Positions 48,668-56,522 of a stretch of DNA of 64,000 bases are shown in pieces. The DNA comes from Luteococcus sp038433155 (GTDB lineage: Bacteria; Actinomycetota; Actinomycetes; Propionibacteriales; Propionibacteriaceae), in assembly GCF_038433155.1 (NCBI RefSeq), contig NZ_JBCDMW010000035.1:1-64000 (forward strand). The letters are read 5' to 3'. How positions within the stretch are numbered: position 1 is the stretch's first letter; every line of letters begins with the position of its first letter. Below the pieces are notes generated by a model. The model was not told the origin of the DNA and ran no database searches. It saw only the letters and a list, made by a program, of their open reading frames with translations. A program made the translations under genes and the position numbers.

Positions 48668-48690
48668 CCGCGCCGACGCCCACCCGTGAC

Positions 48691-49632
48691 TCAGACGCGC
48701 TCGCCGATCTTGGCCAGGGTGGAGCGGGCGACGGCCAAACCGGCGCCGTCCACCATCTCGTCGTCCACCACGATCGCGCCCACCGCTCCCCCGGCCTCCG
48801 CCGTGGCATGGCGGTAGGCCTCGACGATCCGCCGGGCGCGCTCGATGTTCTCCTCGGGCGGGGTGTAGATCTGGTTCCCGGCCTCCACCTGGGAGGGGTG
48901 GAGCACCCACTTGCCGTCGTAGCCCAGCGCCGCGGAGCTCGACGCGGAGGTGCGGAAGCCGTCCAGGTCCCGGATCCCGACGAAGGGCCCGTCGATCGCC
49001 TGCAGGCCGTGCGCCCGGGCCGCCACCAGGATGGACATCTGGACGTGATGGAAGGCATCGCCCACGTAGCCGGGCGGCTGGGAACCGACATTCAGGGTGG
49101 CCATCCCCATCGAAGCCATGAAATCACCGGGCCCGTAGACCAGGCTCTCGGTGCGCGGGCTGGCGGCCGCGATCTCGGCGACGTGCAGCAAACCCCGCGC
49201 CTCCTCGATCTGCAGTTCCAGCCCGATCCGCCCCACCGGCAGCCCGGCGGCCTGCTCGGCCTGGGTGAGCACCAGGTCCAGCGCCTTCACCTGGCTGGCG
49301 TCGGTGACCTTGGGCAGCACGATGCAGTCCACCCGGGCGCCGGCTCCGCCGACCACCTCCAGCACGTCCATCGTGGTCCACGGCGTCGACCAGTCGTTCA
49401 CCCGGTAGGTCACGGTCGGCGCCTGCCAGCCGTCGGGATGGTTCAGGGCCTCGACGATCCGCTGGCGGGACTCCTGCTTCACCGGGGGCGCGACGGCGTC
49501 CTCCAGGTCAAGGAAGACGGCATCCACGGGCTGGGTACGGCTCTTGGCGATGAAGCGGTCGCTCGAGCCGGGAACGGCGAGGATGGTGCGGCGGGCCCTG
49601 GTCACGGCCGGGCTGGCAACGGCATTGTTCAC
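48691..49632 (-). CDS. HpcH/HpaI-family CoA-ester lyase (CitE-like)
   Basis: A 313-residue TIM-barrel lyase of the CitE/malyl-CoA lyase type. The N-terminal LAVPGSSDRFIAKSRTQPVD and VFLDLEDAVAPPVKQESRQR give the family's Asp/Glu metal-binding strand; VDCIVLPKVTDASQVKALDL and LGLELQIEEARGLLHVAEI-type text near residue 135 follow, and DGKWVLHPSQVEAGNQIY ends the barrel. Probable substrates are beta-hydroxy-acyl-CoA thioesters such as malyl- or citramalyl-CoA; the actual one is not known. It converges with the membrane protein gene and is divergent from the CBS protein gene. Confidence 0.88.
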   Translation of the reverse strand: MNNAVASPAVTRARRTILAVPGSSDRFIAKSRTQPVDAVFLDLEDAVAPPVKQESRQRIVEALNHPDGWQAPTVTYRVNDWSTPWTTMDVLEVVGGAGARVDCIVLPKVTDASQVKALDLVLTQAEQAAGLPVGRIGLELQIEEARGLLHVAEIAAASPRTESLVYGPGDFMASMGMATLNVGSQPPGYVGDAFHHVQMSILVAARAHGLQAIDGPFVGIRDLDGFRTSASSSAALGYDGKWVLHPSQVEAGNQIYTPPEENIERARRIVEAYRHATAEAGGAVGAIVVDDEMVDGAGLAVARSTLAKIGERV

Positions 49633-49687
49633 GGACCCAGCCTAGCGACGACGCGTGACGAACCGGGGGACACGTTAGATTTGCGGG

Positions 49688-50974
49688 GTGAGTGTCTCCT
49701 CCACCGCAGTCTTCATCTCGCGGATCCGCGGCCTTCCCGTCCTCGACGCCTCCGGCGACCAGGTCGGGCGCGTGCGCGACGTCGTGATCCAGCTGCGCAC
49801 GCAGGGCCGCGCACCCCGCGTGAAGGGGCTGGTGGTGGAGCTCTTCGCCCGCCGCCGGATCTTCGTCCCGATGGTCCGGGTCCACGCCATCGACGCAAGC
49901 CAGGTGGCCATCGAGGGGCAGGTGGACACCCGTCGGTTCAGCAAGCGGGATGCCGAGACCTTGGTGATCGACGACCTCTTCGACCGCACCGTCAACCGCG
50001 CCGAGGGTCGTCGCGCCGCGATCTATGACGTTTCCATGAAGCCCACCCGGGCCCGCGAGTGGGAGGTCAGCGACGTCGCACTGCGCGAGGTCAACCCCAA
50101 TGTCCGATTCCGGCTGAGTCAGCGCGGGCGGACCAGCATCGTGCGCTGGTCGGAGATCCCCAACCTGGTGCTCAACGCCCAGCAGGTCACCGACCACCTG
50201 GTTGCCCAGATGGCGGACATGAAACCGGCCGACATGGCCCGGGAACTGCACGACATGGCCCCCGCCCGTCGCGCCGAAGTGGTGGAGCAACTCGACGACG
50301 AGCAGCTGGCCGACGCCCTGGAGGAGTTGCCGGAGGACGAGCAGGTGGAACTGCTGACCGCCCTGGACAATGAGCGGGCCGCGGACATCCTGGAGGAGAT
50401 GAACCCGGACGACGCCGCGGACCTGATCAAGGAACTGCCGGCCGAGATGGCCGAGGACCTGCTGCAGCGGATGGAGCCCGACGAGGCCGCCGACGTGCGC
50501 GGTTTGTTGATCTATGCCGACCTGACCGCCGGCGGCATGATGACCCCCGAACCGGTGGTGCTGGCCCCTGATGCCACCGTCGCCGAGGCCCTCGCGCGGG
50601 TGCGCGATGAGGAGCTGACGCCTGCCTTGGCCTCCATGGTCTTCATCTGCCGTCCCCCGTTGGACACTCCGTCGGGTCGCTTCCTGGGCATGGTGCACAC
50701 CCAACGACTGCTGCGCGAACCGCCGTCGATGCTGGTCTCCGGGCTCGTGGACGAGGGCTTGGAACCGATGCGCCCGCACAGTGCACTGGCCGAGGTCAGC
50801 CGTTACTTCGCCACCTACAACCTGGTGGTGGCACCGGTGGTCAACGAGGAGAACCAGCTGGTCGGGGCGGTGGCCGTCGACGACCTGCTGGACCACATGC
50901 TGCCGGAGGACTGGCGGGGTGAACAGCTGGACGGCGACGACCACGAGAACGCACGGGAGGTGAGCGGTGGCTGA
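49688..50974 (+). CDS. PRC-barrel/MgtE-N/CBS protein (Rv1232c-like)
   Basis: A 428-residue soluble protein with an N-terminal PRC-barrel-like part (GRVRDVVIQLRTQGRAPRVK near residue 26), an MgtE N-terminal superhelix (residues about 175-275; repeated LPEDEQVELLTAL and NPDDAADLIKELP text) and two CBS motifs (MTPEPVVLAPDATVAEALAR near 285 and the region ending VAPVVNEENQLVGAVAVDDL). It has the regulatory part of an MgtE Mg channel but no membrane helices. The GTG start overlaps nothing upstream; the stop overlaps the DUF1003 gene. In mycobacteria Rv1232c is the equivalent. Likely a Mg or nucleotide sensor; the partner may be the DUF1003 protein. Confidence 0.88.
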   Translation: MSVSSTAVFISRIRGLPVLDASGDQVGRVRDVVIQLRTQGRAPRVKGLVVELFARRRIFVPMVRVHAIDASQVAIEGQVDTRRFSKRDAETLVIDDLFDRTVNRAEGRRAAIYDVSMKPTRAREWEVSDVALREVNPNVRFRLSQRGRTSIVRWSEIPNLVLNAQQVTDHLVAQMADMKPADMARELHDMAPARRAEVVEQLDDEQLADALEELPEDEQVELLTALDNERAADILEEMNPDDAADLIKELPAEMAEDLLQRMEPDEAADVRGLLIYADLTAGGMMTPEPVVLAPDATVAEALARVRDEELTPALASMVFICRPPLDTPSGRFLGMVHTQRLLREPPSMLVSGLVDEGLEPMRPHSALAEVSRYFATYNLVVAPVVNEENQLVGAVAVDDLLDHMLPEDWRGEQLDGDDHENAREVSGG

Positions 50975-51527
50975 GGCACGTGAACGACTGAACACCCCCG
51001 GCAGCCGCAAACGCGCCCTCCTGCCCAAGGTGGAGCTGGACAGCGACTCCTTCGGTCGCTTCGCCGAATGGGTGGCCCGCTTCATGGGCACCGCCAAGTT
51101 CCTTGCCTGGATGACGGTCTTCGTGATCGCCTGGGTGACGCTCAATGTGGTCAGCATCTGGCACTACAAGTGGGATCCGTACCCCTTCATCCTGCTCAAC
51201 CTGTTCTTCTCCACCCAGGCCTCCTATTCGGCCCCGCTGATCCTGCTGGCGCAGAACCGACAGGAGGCGCGCGACCGGTTGACCATGGAGGAGGACCGGC
51301 GGGTGGCCGCCCAGAGCCGGGCCGACATGGACTTTCTGGCCCGGGAGATCGCCAGTATCCGGATGACCATGGGTGAGATGGCCACCCGTGACTACCTGCG
51401 CGGTGAGCTGCGCTCCGGCCTGCGCGAACTGCTGGCCGAACTGGAACGCGACGAGGACGAGGAACCGACCGACCAGCGGCGCGACAGCTGGCTGCGGGAC
51501 CAGCGCGGCGGCAAGGACCGTCGCTGA
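50967..51527 (+). CDS. DUF1003 membrane protein
   Basis: A 186-residue DUF1003 protein with two hydrophobic segments (about residues 40-62 and 74-94). The family motif FLAWMTVFVIAWVTLNV and DPYPFILLNLFFSTQASYSA is clear, and an Asn-Arg-Gln-Glu stretch (LLAQNRQEARDR) follows the second helix. The C-terminal half is a charged coiled coil. The GTG overlaps the stop of the MgtE-N/CBS gene by eight bases, so the proteins are likely made together and may interact. The mrp gene follows. Confidence 0.88.
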   Translation: MAEARERLNTPGSRKRALLPKVELDSDSFGRFAEWVARFMGTAKFLAWMTVFVIAWVTLNVVSIWHYKWDPYPFILLNLFFSTQASYSAPLILLAQNRQEARDRLTMEEDRRVAAQSRADMDFLAREIASIRMTMGEMATRDYLRGELRSGLRELLAELERDEDEEPTDQRRDSWLRDQRGGKDRR

Positions 51528-51583
51528 CCGAGCCGGGCGAGGCCTGATTTGCAATAGCGCTTCCGGAGGAAAAGGATCACTAC

Positions 51584-52741
51584 ATGAGCGACGTTGAAAA
51601 CCCCCTGCTGGGCCAGGTCCGCGCGGCCCTGCACACCGTGGACGACCCCGAGATCCACCGTCCGATCACCGAACTGGGCATGGTGGACGACGTCTCCATC
51701 GACGACGCCGGCCATGTGCTGGTGAAGATCCTGCTCACGGTCTCCGGTTGCCCCTTGAAGGCCACCCTGCAGACCGAGGTGACCAAGGCCGTGATGGCCG
51801 TCGACGGCGTCAGCTCCGTCGAGGTGCAGTTGGGTGTGATGGATGACGAGCAGCGCGCCGCCCTGAAGCAGGTGCTGCGCGGCGGTGAGCCCGAACGCCA
51901 GATCCAGTTCGCCCAGCCGGGGAACCTGACCAAGGTGATCGCCGTGGCCTCCGGCAAGGGTGGCGTCGGCAAGAGTTCGGTGACGGTGAACCTGGCCAGC
52001 GCCCTGGCCGCGATGGGCCGCAGCGTCGGCATCCTGGACGCGGACATCTACGGCCATTCCGTTCCGGACATGCTGGGCTTGGGCGACGCGAAGCCCACCG
52101 CCGTCGACGACATGATCATGCCGGTCCCCTCCATGGGGATGAAGGTGATCAGCGTCGGCATGCTGAAGCCGGATCGGGACCAGGTGATCGCCTGGCGTGG
52201 CCCCATCCTGGACCGGGCCCTGACCCAGCTGCTGGCCGACGTCTACTGGGGTGACCTGGACTACTTGGTGCTGGACCTGCCCCCGGGCACCGGCGACGTG
52301 GCGATCAGCCTGGGCCAGAAGATCCCCAATTCCGAGGTGGTGGTGGTGACCACCCCGCAGGTGGCCGCCGCCGAGGTGGCTGAGCGGGCCGGCACCATGG
52401 CCGCGATCATGCAGCAGCGGGTGATCGGCGTGGTGGAGAACATGTCCTACCTGGAGACCACCTGCCCCCACTGCAGCCAGCCGCACAAGGTGGACCTGTT
52501 CGGCCACGGCGGCGGTCAGGCCGTCGCGGACACCCTGACCGAGCGGCTGGGCTACCAGATCCCGCTGCTGGCCCAGATCCCGATCGAGCAGCAGCTGCGC
52601 GAGGGTGGTGACCAGGGCGCGCCAATCGTGGTGAACCAGCCCGAGTCCGCCTCCGCCAGGGCGCTGCGGGCCCTGGCCGAGCAGATCGACGGCCGTCAGC
52701 GCGGGCTGGCGGGCATGCAGCTCGGGGTCAGCCCCGTCTAG
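51584..52741 (+). CDS. apbC: Mrp/NBP35 iron-sulfur carrier ATPase
   Basis: A 385-residue Mrp (ApbC) protein: an N-terminal MIP18/DUF59 domain (PEIHRPITELGMVDDVSIDD near residue 18), a P-loop ATPase core with deviant Walker A VASGKGGVGKSSVTVNLASA near 121, and the CxxC motif TCPHCSQP near 290 that holds a bridging Fe-S cluster in the dimer. It transfers Fe-S clusters to apoproteins. AGGAGG is in the right place before the ATG. Its TAG stop and the tatB stop share the CTAG palindrome at 52738-52741. The gene order matches Rv1229c next to Rv1224 (tatB). Confidence 0.93.
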   Translation: MSDVENPLLGQVRAALHTVDDPEIHRPITELGMVDDVSIDDAGHVLVKILLTVSGCPLKATLQTEVTKAVMAVDGVSSVEVQLGVMDDEQRAALKQVLRGGEPERQIQFAQPGNLTKVIAVASGKGGVGKSSVTVNLASALAAMGRSVGILDADIYGHSVPDMLGLGDAKPTAVDDMIMPVPSMGMKVISVGMLKPDRDQVIAWRGPILDRALTQLLADVYWGDLDYLVLDLPPGTGDVAISLGQKIPNSEVVVVTTPQVAAAEVAERAGTMAAIMQQRVIGVVENMSYLETTCPHCSQPHKVDLFGHGGGQAVADTLTERLGYQIPLLAQIPIEQQLREGGDQGAPIVVNQPESASARALRALAEQIDGRQRGLAGMQLGVSPV

Positions 52742-53151
52742 GTTGCATCCGCGTAGTCGGGCACGCCGACGCCAGCCATCCCCGGCTGGTCGTCGGCGTC
52801 CTTGCTCTCCAGCTGGTGCTGCAGGTCCTGCCCCAGCATCTTGGCGTCCTTGAGGTCGGAGTCCAGGTCACTGCGCACGTCCGACAGGTCCGACTTGATC
52901 TCGTCGATGTCGGACTGCATGTCCTCCAGCAGGTGCTTCTGGATGAACGTCTTGGGGTGCAGGTCCCGGATGTCCAGGTTGGCATACTCGGGGCCCAGCT
53001 CGGCTCGCAGCTGGTCCTGCGCGGTGTTGGCGATGTTGCGCAGGAAGAAGACGATGCGGGCGGCCTTGCGGCTCAGCTCCGGGATCTTCTCCGGGCCGAA
53101 CATGATGGTCGCCAGCACCGCGAGCATGAGGAACTCCTGGATGCCGGGCAC
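52738..53151 (-). CDS. tatB: Sec-independent translocase subunit TatB
   Basis: A 137-residue TatB. It starts with VPGIQEFLMLAVLATIMFGP followed by EKIPELSRKAARIVFFLRNI: a short periplasmic start, one membrane helix (about residues 5-22), then the FGPEKIPEL hinge typical of TatA/B and a long charged amphipathic and coiled-coil tail rich in Asp/Lys. The GTG at 53151 is chosen from the family N-terminus; the longer frame upstream is shadow. TatB receives folded precursors from TatC. It lies just downstream of the anti-sigma gene, as in mycobacteria. No tatC gene is in the window. Confidence 0.85.
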   Translation of the reverse strand: MPGIQEFLMLAVLATIMFGPEKIPELSRKAARIVFFLRNIANTAQDQLRAELGPEYANLDIRDLHPKTFIQKHLLEDMQSDIDEIKSDLSDVRSDLDSDLKDAKMLGQDLQHQLESKDADDQPGMAGVGVPDYADAT

Positions 53152-53161
53152 GACGGTCAGC

Positions 53162-54037
53162 CTACCGGCCCCGCTCACCCACCAGCGCACGCAGCCCGGT
53201 GCGGACCCGCTGCACCGCGTCGTCGGCCACGGCCTGCTCGTGCGGCAGCTGCGCGACGGCGGCCCGCCCCACCGTCTCATCACTGGCCACGACGCAGTAG
53301 ACCGTCTCCCCGGACTGCCAGGCCTGACGGAACTCCCCCGCCACCCGGTCCGGTTGGCCCGCCAGCCAGCCGTGCTGCTGCACCACCGTCACCTGCTGGC
53401 CCTGCGCGGCGTAGTCGGTGCGCACCAGCCCCGGGGCGCCGGACAGGTCCAGCTCCGTGCGGGGCAGACCGGTCAGGGCGTCGGGGCAGGCGAACGGCTC
53501 CGGGCAGTCCTGCCCCTCCTCCTGCTCAACGTCGACCACCGGCACCGTGCTGACCACGGCGGCGCTGGTTTGTGGCCCCAGCAGGTTGCCGGCGCCGTCG
53601 GCCCGGGAATTCTCGGTGAGCGTGATGCTGCCGGCCTCCGGGTCGCTCACCGGAGGCAGCGTCGGCGCCATCAGCCAGGCGCTGCCCAGCGCGCCCAGGA
53701 TGCCCGCGGTGGTCATCGACCCCAGGGCCAGCACCCGGATCCGACGGCGTCGACGCGGGCTGGGCAGGCACCCGGATCGCTCCGGGGCCAACCAGAGCTG
53801 CCGGTCCGCCTCCGCCCCGGCGATGGCCACCAGCCGGTCGGCCAGGTGGCCGGGCGCCGTGGGGGCACTCTGCCGGGTGCATCTGGTCAACAGGCTGCGC
53901 AGCTCGTTGATCCCGGCCAGTTCGGCCCGGCAGCCGTCGCAGCCCACCAGATGGGCGGCCACCCGCTCGCGCTCGTGGTCCGGCAGGGCCTGGTCGGCAT
54001 AGGCGGTGAGCTCCTCGCGGCAGTCGGCGCAGGTCAT
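53162..54037 (-). CDS. rseA: Zinc-binding anti-sigma factor (RseA-like)
   Basis: A 291-residue anti-sigma factor for the ECF sigma factor encoded upstream. The N-terminal ZAS-type domain has MTCADCREELTAYADQALPD and HLVGCDGC, the His-x3-Cys-x2-Cys motif preceded by Cys residues. A membrane segment at about residues 103-122 (IRVLALGSMTTAGILGALGSA) separates it from a 160-residue extracytoplasmic domain with a Cys pair near residues 177-183. In mycobacteria RseA is soluble and shorter; this membrane-spanning form is longer. It is translationally coupled to the sigma gene (ATGA overlap). The target of external signal is not identifiable. Confidence 0.85.
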   Translation of the reverse strand: MTCADCREELTAYADQALPDHERERVAAHLVGCDGCRAELAGINELRSLLTRCTRQSAPTAPGHLADRLVAIAGAEADRQLWLAPERSGCLPSPRRRRRIRVLALGSMTTAGILGALGSAWLMAPTLPPVSDPEAGSITLTENSRADGAGNLLGPQTSAAVVSTVPVVDVEQEEGQDCPEPFACPDALTGLPRTELDLSGAPGLVRTDYAAQGQQVTVVQQHGWLAGQPDRVAGEFRQAWQSGETVYCVVASDETVGRAAVAQLPHEQAVADDAVQRVRTGLRALVGERGR

Positions 54038-54660
54038 CGCAGGACCACCTGCTCATCCCGGCGTCGGCTGAGGCCAAGGTAGCGTTCCCGGTCGGCCGTC
54101 GGGCGGCGGTGCTCCAGCGACTGGCGCAGCTGGGAGCGCCCCCGGTGGATCCGGCTGCGCACCGTGCCCACCTTGATGTCCAGCACCTGCGCGATCTCGT
54201 CGTAGCTGAGGCCCTCGATGTCACACAGCACCACGCACACCCGGTATTCGGGGCTGAGCGCGGCCAGGGCGGCGGCCACGTCGGCATCCATGCTGGCGTC
54301 GTCATAGAGCTCCCCGGGGGAGGCCTGCTCGTCGGCCACTCGCTCGCTGGCCTCGGCCATCGGATCCATCCGGATCCGCTGCTTGCGTCGGGCCTGGTCC
54401 AGGAAGAGGTTGGTGGTGATCCGGTGCAGCCAGCCCTCCAGCGTGCCCGGGGTGAAGTTGTTGATGGACTTGAAGACCCGGACGAAGACGTCCTGGGTGA
54501 GGTCCTCGGCGTCGGGCCGGTTGCCGGTCAGCCGATAGGCCAGCCGGAAGACCTGGTCGGAATGGTCGCGGACCAGGTCCTCCCAGGTGGGCGGGGTCCA
54601 GTCGACGACGTCCTGGGACGCCGCCGCTCGCGCCGCGGGCGCCTGCCGCGCACTGAACAT
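54034..54660 (-). CDS. sigE: ECF sigma factor, SigE-like
   Basis: A 208-residue ECF sigma factor. Region 2 reads FRLAYRLTGNRPDAEDLTQD then VFVRVFKSINNF, and region 4 ALSPEYRVCVVLCDIEGLSY with DEIAQVLDIKVGTVRSRIHR. The sequence and neighbours (tatB, anti-sigma, O-methyltransferase, mrp) match mycobacterial sigE, which controls the envelope stress response. The ATG at 54660 has AAGGAG nine bases upstream; ATG at 54678 and 54717 are alternatives. An ECF-type promoter about 110 bases upstream may allow autoregulation. Confidence 0.9.
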   Translation of the reverse strand: MFSARQAPAARAAASQDVVDWTPPTWEDLVRDHSDQVFRLAYRLTGNRPDAEDLTQDVFVRVFKSINNFTPGTLEGWLHRITTNLFLDQARRKQRIRMDPMAEASERVADEQASPGELYDDASMDADVAAALAALSPEYRVCVVLCDIEGLSYDEIAQVLDIKVGTVRSRIHRGRSQLRQSLEHRRPTADRERYLGLSRRRDEQVVLR

Positions 54661-54770
54661 CCGCGTCCACTCCTTCATCCGCCGGGAACCGGCACCGGGA
54701 AATCCTGTCACCACCATGGAAGCCGCCTCGGCTGTGAACAGCCTGTGCCGGCCCTGTGGCTACAGTCTGA

Positions 54771-54799
54771 CAACGTCCGGGGCCAGCGGATCGTTCCCC
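54771..54799 (-). promoter_or_regulatory. ECF-type promoter upstream of sigE (GGAAC-N17-CGTTG)
   Basis: On the minus strand GGGGAAC (54799-54793) is followed after 17 bases by CGTTG (54775-54771), close to the SigE-type consensus (GGAAC and CGTT). It is placed between dapA and sigE and reads into sigE, as expected of autoregulation. Confidence 0.6.
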
Positions 54800-54814
54800 A
54801 ACCCAACCAGCAGG

Positions 54815-55732
54815 TCAGAGGTCGGCGGCGTCCAGCAGGGCCGCGAAGGCCGCGGCCTCCTCGGCGGTGGCCTCGGGCAGCGGGGCACGAACCCCGCCCA
54901 CCCCGAAGCCCTGATGAGCCAGGCCGGCCTTGACCAGCATCACGCCCTGGGTGGCGAAGACCCCCGTGAAGACGGGCAGCAGCGCCTGGTGCAGAGCCAG
55001 CGCCTCGTCGAGGCGGCCGGCCAGGAAGGCGTCGATCAGCTGGCGGGTGCGTCTCCCGGTGAAGTGGGTGGAGGTGCCCACCACACCGGCGCCGCCGACG
55101 CTGAGCAGCGGCAGGGTCATCGCGTCGTCACCGGAGTAGTAGGTCAGTGTGCTCTCGGCGATCACCCGGGCGGAGCCGGCCAGGTCACCCTTGGCGTCCT
55201 TCACCGCGACGATGTTGGGGTGCTGGGAAAGCTCGATCAGGGTGTCGGCCGCAAGCGGGACGCCGGCACGGTGCGGGATGTCATAGGCCATCACCGGCAA
55301 CTCGGTGGCATCGGCCACGGCCCAGAAGTGGTCCCGAATGCCACGCTGCGGCGGCTTGGAGTAGTAGGGAGTGACCACCAGCAGGCCGTCCGCCCCGGCC
55401 TCGGCGGCCTGCCGGGCCAGCTCCACGGTGTGCCGCGTGTCGAAGGTGCCCACCCCGGCCAGCACCTGCGCCCGGTCCCCCACTTCGGCCCCCACCGCGG
55501 CCAGCAGCTCGGCCTTCTCCGCGTCGGTGGTGGTGGGAGATTCCCCGGTGGTGCCGTTGATCACCAGGCTGTCGTTGGCCTGTTCGTCCACCAACCGGGC
55601 GGCCAGCTCCCGTGCCCGCGGCAGGTCCACGGATCCATCGGCGGCCAAGGGGGTGACCATGGCGGTCAGCAGCCGGCCGAAGACCGGCTCGGCCTGCTCC
55701 TGGGTGGTGGCGGGCATGGCTTCAGCACTCAT
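54815..55732 (-). CDS. dapA: 4-hydroxy-tetrahydrodipicolinate synthase
   Basis: A 305-residue DapA that condenses pyruvate with aspartate semialdehyde in lysine/diaminopimelate synthesis. TAMVTPLAADGSVDLPRARE near residue 21, NGTTGESPTTTDAEKAELL near 56, catalytic Tyr in VVTPYYSKPPQRG near 120 and the Schiff-base Lys in IVAVKDAKGDLAGS near 175 are visible. Length fits. The start is the ATG giving MSAEAMPAT. The dapE gene of the same pathway lies 5 kb away at 60.5 kb. It sits within an otherwise mycobacteria-like sigE-region order, so it appears to be inserted there. Confidence 0.94.
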   Translation of the reverse strand: MSAEAMPATTQEQAEPVFGRLLTAMVTPLAADGSVDLPRARELAARLVDEQANDSLVINGTTGESPTTTDAEKAELLAAVGAEVGDRAQVLAGVGTFDTRHTVELARQAAEAGADGLLVVTPYYSKPPQRGIRDHFWAVADATELPVMAYDIPHRAGVPLAADTLIELSQHPNIVAVKDAKGDLAGSARVIAESTLTYYSGDDAMTLPLLSVGGAGVVGTSTHFTGRRTRQLIDAFLAGRLDEALALHQALLPVFTGVFATQGVMLVKAGLAHQGFGVGGVRAPLPEATAEEAAAFAALLDAADL

Positions 55733-55771
55733 GCGCGCCATCCTAGTGCCCGCGTTGGGTAGTCTGGGGGC

Positions 55772-56437
55772 GTGACCGAGCCCAGCATCCCCAGCACCAA
55801 CCCCTCCCAGCCCCTGGACACCCGCTCCTGGGGCTATGCCGAGGACTTCGTGAAGCCCGACGAGCGGATCCGCGACGCCCGCAACCAAGCGGTCGAGTTG
55901 GGCATCGAGACCATCAGCAATGGCACCACCACGGCCTTGCGCTTCCTGGCCCGGTTGGTCCAGGCCAAGGCGATCGTGGAGATCGGCACCGGCAGCGGCG
56001 TTTCCGGCCTGGCCTTCTACGAGGGCATGGGCAGCGACGGCATCCTGACCAGCATCGATCCGCAGTCCGACCGGCAGGCCGCGGCCCGCAAGGAATTCAT
56101 CAGTGCGGGGGTTCGCTCCAACCGGATCCGGCTGATCGCCGGCACCCCGCTGGACGTGCTGCCCAAGCTGCGGGACGGCGCCTATGACCTGGTCTTCATC
56201 AACGGGGACAAGCTGGAATACGTCGAGTACGTCGCGCAGTCCCTGCGCCTGCTGCGCCACGGCGGCGTGGTGGTGCTGCACGACGCCCTGTGGCGCAACC
56301 TGGTGGCCGATCCGGACAATGAGGACGACGAGACGGTGATCATCCGGGAGGCCCTGGCCGCCGTCGAGGAGACCGAGGAGTTCACCTCCGTGCTGCTGCC
56401 GGTCGGCGACGGGCTGTTGGCCGCCATCAAGGCCTGA
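55772..56437 (+). CDS. O-methyltransferase (Rv1220c-like)
   Basis: A 221-residue class I O-methyltransferase. AIVEIGTGSGVSGLAFYEGM near residue 68 is the SAM motif, followed by GILTSIDPQSDRQAAARKEF, and AYDLVFINGDKLEYVEYVAQ near 135 gives the metal and catalytic region (family of catechol/caffeoyl O-methyltransferases). GVVVLHDALWRNLV follows. The GTG start is 39 bases from dapA on the opposite strand. In mycobacteria the homologue Rv1220c is divergent from sigE; here dapA intervenes. Confidence 0.87.
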   Translation: MTEPSIPSTNPSQPLDTRSWGYAEDFVKPDERIRDARNQAVELGIETISNGTTTALRFLARLVQAKAIVEIGTGSGVSGLAFYEGMGSDGILTSIDPQSDRQAAARKEFISAGVRSNRIRLIAGTPLDVLPKLRDGAYDLVFINGDKLEYVEYVAQSLRLLRHGGVVVLHDALWRNLVADPDNEDDETVIIREALAAVEETEEFTSVLLPVGDGLLAAIKA

Positions 56438-56469
56438 CCGCCAGCCCGGGCACATCCCGCAGACACAGG

Positions 56470-56503
56470 CGGCTCCGCCTCCCCCATCGGGGAGGCGGAG
56501 CCG
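56470..56503. terminator. Strong bidirectional hairpin terminator
   Basis: A perfect 15-bp stem (CGGCTCCGCCTCCCC with GGGGAGGCGGAGCCG) closes a CATC loop, between the convergent O-methyltransferase and glgC genes; it should stop transcription from both sides. Confidence 0.85.
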
Positions 56504-56522
56504 TTGTCCGTTGACCAGGGGG

